Shown here: positions 1 through 3,627 of the stretch, in pieces
Numbering within the stretch: position 1 is the first letter of the stretch
Layout of the letters: each line of letters starts with the position of its first letter
Source: Elusimicrobiota bacterium
GTDB lineage: Bacteria > Elusimicrobiota > Elusimicrobia > Elusimicrobiales > Elusimicrobiaceae
DNA: 5,503 nucleotides
Direction of reading: 5' to 3'
Assembly: GCA_031271365.1 (NCBI GenBank)
Contig: JAISVV010000156.1
Location: forward strand, 1 to 5,503
Notes under the pieces: generated by a model
Database searches by the model: none
Told to the model about the DNA's origin: nothing
The model's input: only the letters and a program-made list of their open reading frames with translations
Translations under genes and position numbers: made by a program

Positions 1-1114
1 GCAGGAAAACCATTGCGAAGGCGCCTGCGTTTTAAAAGAAAAATTTACCCCAGTGGCTATCGGCCTGCTGGAAAGATACACCGCCGACGCCGCGCGCAAA
101 GAAGGCGTTTTAACGCCGCCCGCGCCGGCAAAAGAAACGGGTTTTAAGGTGGCGTGCGTGGGCTCGGGCCCGTCGTCTTTATCCTGCGCGGCCGAGCTTA
201 GGCGCAAAGGCCACCGCGTGGTTGTTTTTGAAGCGCTGCACGATTTTGGCGGCGTGCTTAGATACGGCATACCTTCCTTCCGCCTGCCGCGCAGGATTAT
301 CAGCGAAGAGGTTAAAACCGTCAAAGCCATGGGCGTTGATTTTATAGAAGATACGCTTATCGGCGCGTCGCTGAGCGTTAAAGAACTGCTTAAAGAGTAC
401 GACGCCGTATACATTGGCAGCGGCGCGGGGCTGCCCACCATGGCCCGCATACCCGGCGAGAACGCCGTGGGCGTCTACAGTGCAAACGAGTTTTTAACGA
501 GGGTTAATTTGATGGAGGCTTATAACTTCCCGCAGGCGGATACGCCGGTGCGTATGGGCAGGCGCGTTATCGTCTTAGGCGGCGGCAACAGCGCCATGGA
601 CGCCGCCCGCTGCGCCATGCGTTTGGGGCCAGAGGCGGTAACCGTAGTCTACCGCCGCAGCCGCCACGAAATGCCCGCGCGCGAAGAAGAGGTTGAAAAC
701 GCCATGGAAGAAGGCATTAATTTTGCTTTCCTTACGGTGCAAAAAGAAATTTTAACCGACGAGACGGGCAAAGTAAAAGGCCTTAAATGCCAGCAGGCCA
801 AACTGGGCGAGCCCGACGAAAAGGGCCGGCGCAAACCCGTTATTATAGAAGGCAGCGATTTTATAATGGACGCCGATACCATAATTGTGGCCATAGGCCA
901 AAAGCCAAACCCCATTATCCCCAAAACCACGCCCGAGTTAAAGATGACCGAATGGGGCACGATACATTTAAACGAGGACGGCTCCACCAGCATACCGGGC
1001 CTCTACGGCGGCGGCGATATAACCCGCGGCGGTGCGACGGTGCTTTTGGCCATGAAAGACGGCATTGCCGCCGCGCATAAAATAGACGGCTATATGCAGG
1101 GCAGAGGTAAATAA
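1..1114 (+). CDS. nfnB: NfnB: large subunit of NADH-dependent ferredoxin:NADP+ oxidoreductase (GltA/SudA-like flavoprotein), 5' truncated
   Basis: This is the FAD- and NADPH-binding subunit of a cytoplasmic complex that, in the NfnAB family, couples NADH and reduced ferredoxin oxidation to NADP+ reduction by flavin-based electron bifurcation. The frame is open to the left edge (first full codon at base 2), so the GTG at 53 is internal. About 370 residues are visible, and roughly 100 N-terminal residues carrying most of the Fe-S domain are missing. In visible numbering, Cys5 and Cys9 (CEGAC) are the end of the N-terminal [4Fe-4S] domain. GSGPSS near 54-59 is the FAD Rossmann loop, YGIPSFRLP near 88-96 is a family signature, LGGGNSAMD near 192-200 is the NADPH site, and GGGDITRGGATV near 336-347 is the C-terminal FAD motif. 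Taken alone, the protein could be called glutamate synthase small subunit or sulfide dehydrogenase subunit. The NfnA partner two bases downstream makes Nfn the better call. Confidence 0.88.
   Translation, partial: QENHCEGACVLKEKFTPVAIGLLERYTADAARKEGVLTPPAPAKETGFKVACVGSGPSSLSCAAELRRKGHRVVVFEALHDFGGVLRYGIPSFRLPRRIISEEVKTVKAMGVDFIEDTLIGASLSVKELLKEYDAVYIGSGAGLPTMARIPGENAVGVYSANEFLTRVNLMEAYNFPQADTPVRMGRRVIVLGGGNSAMDAARCAMRLGPEAVTVVYRRSRHEMPAREEEVENAMEEGINFAFLTVQKEILTDETGKVKGLKCQQAKLGEPDEKGRRKPVIIEGSDFIMDADTIIVAIGQKPNPIIPKTTPELKMTEWGTIHLNEDGSTSIPGLYGGGDITRGGATVLLAMKDGIAAAHKIDGYMQGRGK
1103..1107 (+). promoter_or_regulatory. Shine-Dalgarno of nfnA
   Basis: AGAGG lies inside the last codons of nfnB, nine bases before the ATG at 1117. 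It supports that start and shows that nfnA is translated from the same transcript as nfnB. Confidence 0.6.
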
Positions 1115-1116
1115 TT

Positions 1117-1980
1117 ATGAATACAGAAAAGAATACTATTTTAATCAAAGAAGATTTATCGCCTGCAATAAGCAAATTTGTAATTTACGCGCCGCTTATT
1201 GCAGCTGCCGCCAAAGCGGGCCAGTTTATTATTTTGCGCGCCGGCAAAACCGGCGAGCGCGTGCCCGTCACTTTGGTGGACTGGGACGCCGATAAAGGCA
1301 CCATAACCGCCATTATACAAGCCATAGGCAAAAGCACATCAATGTTTAACGCCATGAAGCAGGGCGATAAATTTGACACTCTTGCCGGCCCCCTGGGCGC
1401 GCCCGTGGAGATTAAAAACTACGGCTGCGTGGCCGTGGTGGGCGGCGGCGTCGGCATTGCCGAGGTGTACCCCATTGCGCGCGCTTTAAAACAGGCGGGC
1501 AATAAAGTAATTTCTATCCTTGGCGCGCGCAGCAAAGAGCTGCTTATTTTAGAAAAAGAGATGGCCGGCGTTTCCAGCGAGACGATAGCCTGCACCGACG
1601 ACGGCAGCCACGGCCAAAAAGGCATGGTTACCGACGCGCTTAAAGCCGTGGCGGAAAATGGCGAAAAGATAGACGCCGGCTTTATCATAGGCCCCATACC
1701 CATGATGAAGTTTACCGCCAAACTTATGAGCAGCCTTGGCATAAAACCGCACGCCAGCTTAAACCCCATTATGCTTGACGGCACGGGCATGTGCGGCTGC
1801 TGCCGCGTGGTTGTCGGCGGGCAGACAAAATTTGCCTGCGTAGACGGCCCGATGTTTGAGGCCGCGGATATTGATTTTGATAATCTGATACTGCGCACAA
1901 GCGAGTATAAAGCCGAGGAAAGGGCTTCGCTGGAAAAGTTTAAAGAAGCCGGCCATAAATGTAAGGTAGGGTTGCATTAA
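1117..1980 (+). CDS. nfnA: NfnA: small subunit of NADH-dependent ferredoxin:NADP+ oxidoreductase (SudB / PyrK-like)
   Basis: This complete protein of 287 residues, normal for the family, should be the FAD- and NAD(H)-binding half of the Nfn complex, passing electrons through a [2Fe-2S] cluster to NfnB. It begins with a ferredoxin-reductase-like beta-barrel. GERVPVTL (46-53) is the flavin-binding RxxP[ST/V] region. VVGGGVGIAEVYP (107-119) is the nucleotide-binding loop. The C-terminal cluster motif has Asp221, Cys226, Cys229 and Cys241; Cys228 is an extra neighbour. The D-x4-C-x2-C-x11-C spacing fits the unusual Asp/three-Cys [2Fe-2S] site I recall for Thermotoga NfnA; PyrK proteins use four Cys instead. 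The ATG lies two bases after the nfnB stop. Sulfide dehydrogenase SudB and dihydroorotate dehydrogenase PyrK are relatives, but no pyrD is visible here. Large-before-small gene order is the reverse of what I remember as usual. Confidence 0.9.
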   Translation: MNTEKNTILIKEDLSPAISKFVIYAPLIAAAAKAGQFIILRAGKTGERVPVTLVDWDADKGTITAIIQAIGKSTSMFNAMKQGDKFDTLAGPLGAPVEIKNYGCVAVVGGGVGIAEVYPIARALKQAGNKVISILGARSKELLILEKEMAGVSSETIACTDDGSHGQKGMVTDALKAVAENGEKIDAGFIIGPIPMMKFTAKLMSSLGIKPHASLNPIMLDGTGMCGCCRVVVGGQTKFACVDGPMFEAADIDFDNLILRTSEYKAEERASLEKFKEAGHKCKVGLH

Positions 1981-1995
1981 GGCTGCCGGCGCATT

Positions 1996-2024
1996 AAAAA
2001 ACCCGCTCTCAGGCGGGTTTTTTT
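1996..2024 (+). terminator. Intrinsic terminator of the nfn operon (likely bidirectional)
   Basis: The stem CCCGC (2002-2006) pairs with GCGGG (2013-2017) around a six-base loop, flanked by A6 on the left and T7 (2018-2024) on the right. It begins 15 bases after the nfnA stop. The A-tract becomes a U-tract on the other strand, so it could also stop transcripts coming leftward from the pilin unit. Confidence 0.9.
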
Positions 2025-2034
2025 ATATATGTTA

Positions 2035-2058
2035 AACCCCCGGGCTTTGCCGGGGGTT
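2035..2058 (-). terminator. Hairpin ending the pilin transcript
   Basis: AACCCCCGG (2035-2043) pairs perfectly with CCGGGGGTT (2050-2058), giving a nine-base-pair stem with a six-base loop. Read on the minus strand it lies about 25 bases after the stop of the small membrane peptide ORF. The following U-run is short (TTT, then AAC), so it may act as a 3' stabilising or weak termination hairpin, backed up by the bidirectional one at 1996-2024. Confidence 0.6.
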
Positions 2059-2083
2059 GGTTATTATTTAGCGGATAAAAAGA

Positions 2084-2212
2084 TTATTGCGCGGCGGCTG
2101 CAACGGCCGCCGGCGCGCCGGCGCCAACTATATCGTAATGTTTATTGAAATAATAAACATTGGCAATGTAGAGAAGTATAAAAACCAAAATATATATTAT
2201 CGGCTTTATCAT
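2084..2212 (-). CDS. Small single-span membrane peptide (42 aa), unknown function
   Basis: This is a 42-codon ORF from ATG at 2210-2212 to TAA at 2084-2086. It begins eight bases after the pilin stop and ends just before a hairpin, as a last gene of an operon would. Residues 5-22 form one hydrophobic span rich in Ile, Leu and Tyr (core IIYILVFILLYIANVYYF), followed by the polar stretch NKHYD and an Ala/Gly-rich tail ending AVAAAAQ. There is no signal peptidase site or recognisable domain. No convincing Shine-Dalgarno precedes the ATG, so it would rely on translational coupling to the pilin gene. In-frame codons upstream of this ATG lie inside the pilin gene and look like shadow sequence. It could be a pilus accessory peptide or a chance ORF; I do not recognise a family. 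Confidence 0.5.
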   Translation of the reverse strand: MIKPIIYILVFILLYIANVYYFNKHYDIVGAGAPAAVAAAAQ

Positions 2213-2220
2213 AAGACGGC

Positions 2221-2745
2221 CTAGTGGCTGAGGACGTATAAAGCGCTGGCGCCGGAGCGCTCTATGGTGGTTTCTATTTTGCCGGCAAGCGCGCAAAGTT
2301 TTTTAGCGACGGCCTCTGCGTCGGTTTCAACGCAGCCTATGCGGTTTATAAACCGCGAGTTTCTGTGGGTTTGATTGCCGATAGGGGTAAAAATCTGCAC
2401 GCCGCCGTGTTTGTACTTGGCGTAGACCGCCTCGCAGTTTGAGTAATAAATATCAAAGTTATCGTTTTGGTTTTCAAGTTTATCAAAATCCACGCTTACG
2501 TCCAGTTTATTAAATTCGGCGGTGTTGCCCTGGCCCGGGCGGCAAGGCAAATTATCGTCGTGGACGTATTGGTACATTTTGGTAGAATCGGCCAGTACTT
2601 TAACCAGCATTACGGCTTCGGCGAGCTCGGTGCGCACAAGCGATTTGCGGTACTGCGGCAAAGCTATGGCGGCCAAAAGACCCATAACAAGCACGACGAC
2701 TAAAACTTCAACCAGGTTAAAACCCGCATTATTAAGTTTTTTCAT
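2221..2745 (-). CDS. Type IV pilin-like protein (prepilin N-terminal methylation/cleavage motif)
   Basis: This 174-residue secreted or surface protein has a class III/type IV prepilin signature. It has an eight-residue leader, MKKLNNAG, cleaved after Gly8. Phe9 is then the mature, normally methylated, N-terminus and Glu13 the conserved +5 glutamate. Residues 9-30 form the hydrophobic assembly helix ending in ALPQY, which continues as an amphipathic helix to about residue 60. The remaining globular part is not recognised but contains Cys68, Cys104, Cys138 and Cys151, enough for two disulfides. Prepilin peptidase and the inner-membrane assembly machinery would process it; no such genes are in the window. 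It could be a major pilin, a minor pilin or a type II secretion pseudopilin; the sequence alone does not decide. The ATG is supported by AAGGGG five bases upstream. Its own promoter probably lies in the gap after the phosphatase gene. Confidence 0.88.
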   Translation of the reverse strand: MKKLNNAGFNLVEVLVVVLVMGLLAAIALPQYRKSLVRTELAEAVMLVKVLADSTKMYQYVHDDNLPCRPGQGNTAEFNKLDVSVDFDKLENQNDNFDIYYSNCEAVYAKYKHGGVQIFTPIGNQTHRNSRFINRIGCVETDAEAVAKKLCALAGKIETTIERSGASALYVLSH

Positions 2746-2750
2746 ACCGG

Positions 2751-2756
2751 CCCCTT
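2751..2756 (-). promoter_or_regulatory. Shine-Dalgarno of the pilin-like gene
   Basis: AAGGGG on the minus strand, five bases before the ATG at 2743-2745, sets the start that gives the short pilin leader. It is one base from a stable hairpin at 2758-2777. Confidence 0.65.
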
Positions 2757-2757
2757 G

Positions 2758-2777
2758 CGCGCGGTACGGCCCGCGCG
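2758..2777 (-). other. GC-rich hairpin in the pilin 5' leader
   Basis: A perfect seven-base-pair, all-GC stem (2758-2764 with 2771-2777) with a six-base loop lies between the putative promoter and the Shine-Dalgarno of the pilin gene. On the minus strand it is not followed by a U-run, so it does not look like a terminator. It may stabilise the mRNA 5' end or affect ribosome access. The pairing is seen in the sequence; the function is inferred. Confidence 0.45.
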
Positions 2778-2793
2778 GCTTTTATTTAAAATA

Positions 2794-2799
2794 ATTATA
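2794..2799 (-). promoter_or_regulatory. Putative -10 box of the pilin promoter
   Basis: A perfect TATAAT on the minus strand sits in an AT-rich patch (2781-2810) between the phosphatase stop and the pilin start, about 50 bases before the pilin ATG. The -35 region is poor: TTAAAT at 2817-2822, with a 17-base spacer, overlaps the end of the phosphatase gene. The AT-rich setting makes a chance match possible, and an activator or alternative sigma factor could be used instead. Confidence 0.4.
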
Positions 2800-2814
2800 T
2801 AACAAATAACGGCT

Positions 2815-3627
2815 TTATTTAAAAACGCTCATCAAGCCGGCTACTATTGATTTTTTGGACTTTTCCAAAACCTTTACCACCACGCAGGAGACATTATCCT
2901 TCCCGTCGGCTTTGGCGGAAACTTTTACAATCTCGTGCGCCATTTTGCCCGCGCCTGCGGGTTTTTTAAGTATTTCCGCTATACCAGCTTCGCTTATGCC
3001 TTTGTTAACCCCGTCGGAGCAAAGCATATAAACGTCGCCCGGTTTGGGGGAAAGCAAAATAATGTCGCAGCGCGCGTCTTTTTTAAGGCCTAAGGCTTTT
3101 GTAAGTATGTTTTGTATTCGCGATTTTTCGGCCTGGTCTTTGGTTATTACGCCGCGGGCCACCTGCTCCATTACGTAAGAATGGTCGCTGGAGATTTGCT
3201 TTAAAATACCATCGCGCAAAAGATAGATGCGGCTGTCGCCTATATGCACGGCGGCGGAGTTGCGCTCGTCCTCTATGTAAACGGCGCTTAAGGTGGTGCC
3301 CATGCCGCGGCGTTTAATACTTTCCGTGGCCAGCGTGTAGATGCGCGTATTAGCCACTGCGGAGGCGTATAAAAGTTTGCGCGCCACTCCGGGCAGGTTT
3401 GCCTCGAAATCTTTTGGCACGGCAGTTTTTTTATCGTTGATATCGGCTATCGTCTGGCGCAGGGTGGAGACGGCTAAATTGCTTGCCACCTCGCCGGCGT
3501 TATGGCCGCCCATGCCGTCTGCGACGGCGGCAAGGCGCAGTTCCGGCACTATAAGGACGCTGTCTTCGTTCTTTTCCCGTATTTTGCCGATATCGGTGTA
3601 AGAGGCGAGTTCTATATCAAATTCCAC
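2815..3627 (-). CDS. PP2C-family Ser/Thr protein phosphatase (PrpC/Stp/PstP type)
   Basis: This 270-residue soluble metal-dependent phosphatase probably removes phosphates placed by the kinase encoded just upstream. All PP2C landmarks are present: RExNED near 17-22, the metal-binding DGMGGHNAGE (Asp37-Glu47), GMGTT (108-112), HIGDSR (128-133), SSDHS (146-150), ILTKALG (174-180), LCSDG with Asp205, and KDNVS with Asp244. The catalytic domain fills almost the whole length. The last 15 residues form a basic plus hydrophobic tail (KKSIVAGLMSVFK) with no true membrane span. The start is GTG at 3625-3627, chosen because the family motif ASYTDIGKIREKNED follows at once and a strong GGAGG lies four bases before it. 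The frame overlaps the 3' end of the kinase gene by 16 bases, which suggests translational coupling. Confidence 0.93.
   Translation of the reverse strand: MEFDIELASYTDIGKIREKNEDSVLIVPELRLAAVADGMGGHNAGEVASNLAVSTLRQTIADINDKKTAVPKDFEANLPGVARKLLYASAVANTRIYTLATESIKRRGMGTTLSAVYIEDERNSAAVHIGDSRIYLLRDGILKQISSDHSYVMEQVARGVITKDQAEKSRIQNILTKALGLKKDARCDIILLSPKPGDVYMLCSDGVNKGISEAGIAEILKKPAGAGKMAHEIVKVSAKADGKDNVSCVVVKVLEKSKKSIVAGLMSVFK

Noticed and set aside
53..1114. A GTG at 53 as the real start of the flavoprotein
   Set aside because: The frame is open to the left edge and the 17 codons before it encode the conserved Cys pair CEGAC and the run into VAIG typical of the family, so the gene simply begins outside the window.
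1419..1898. A 159-codon open frame antisense to nfnA
   Set aside because: It is the mirror of the nfnA codon pattern, is Ser/Pro-rich with no recognisable domain, and nfnA itself has full family motifs.
2108..2123. A 16-base perfect GC palindrome, as a possible protein binding site or repeat
   Set aside because: It falls in the Ala/Gly/Pro codons of the small peptide tail, where gcc, ggc and gcg repeats easily form palindromes. No second copy was seen.
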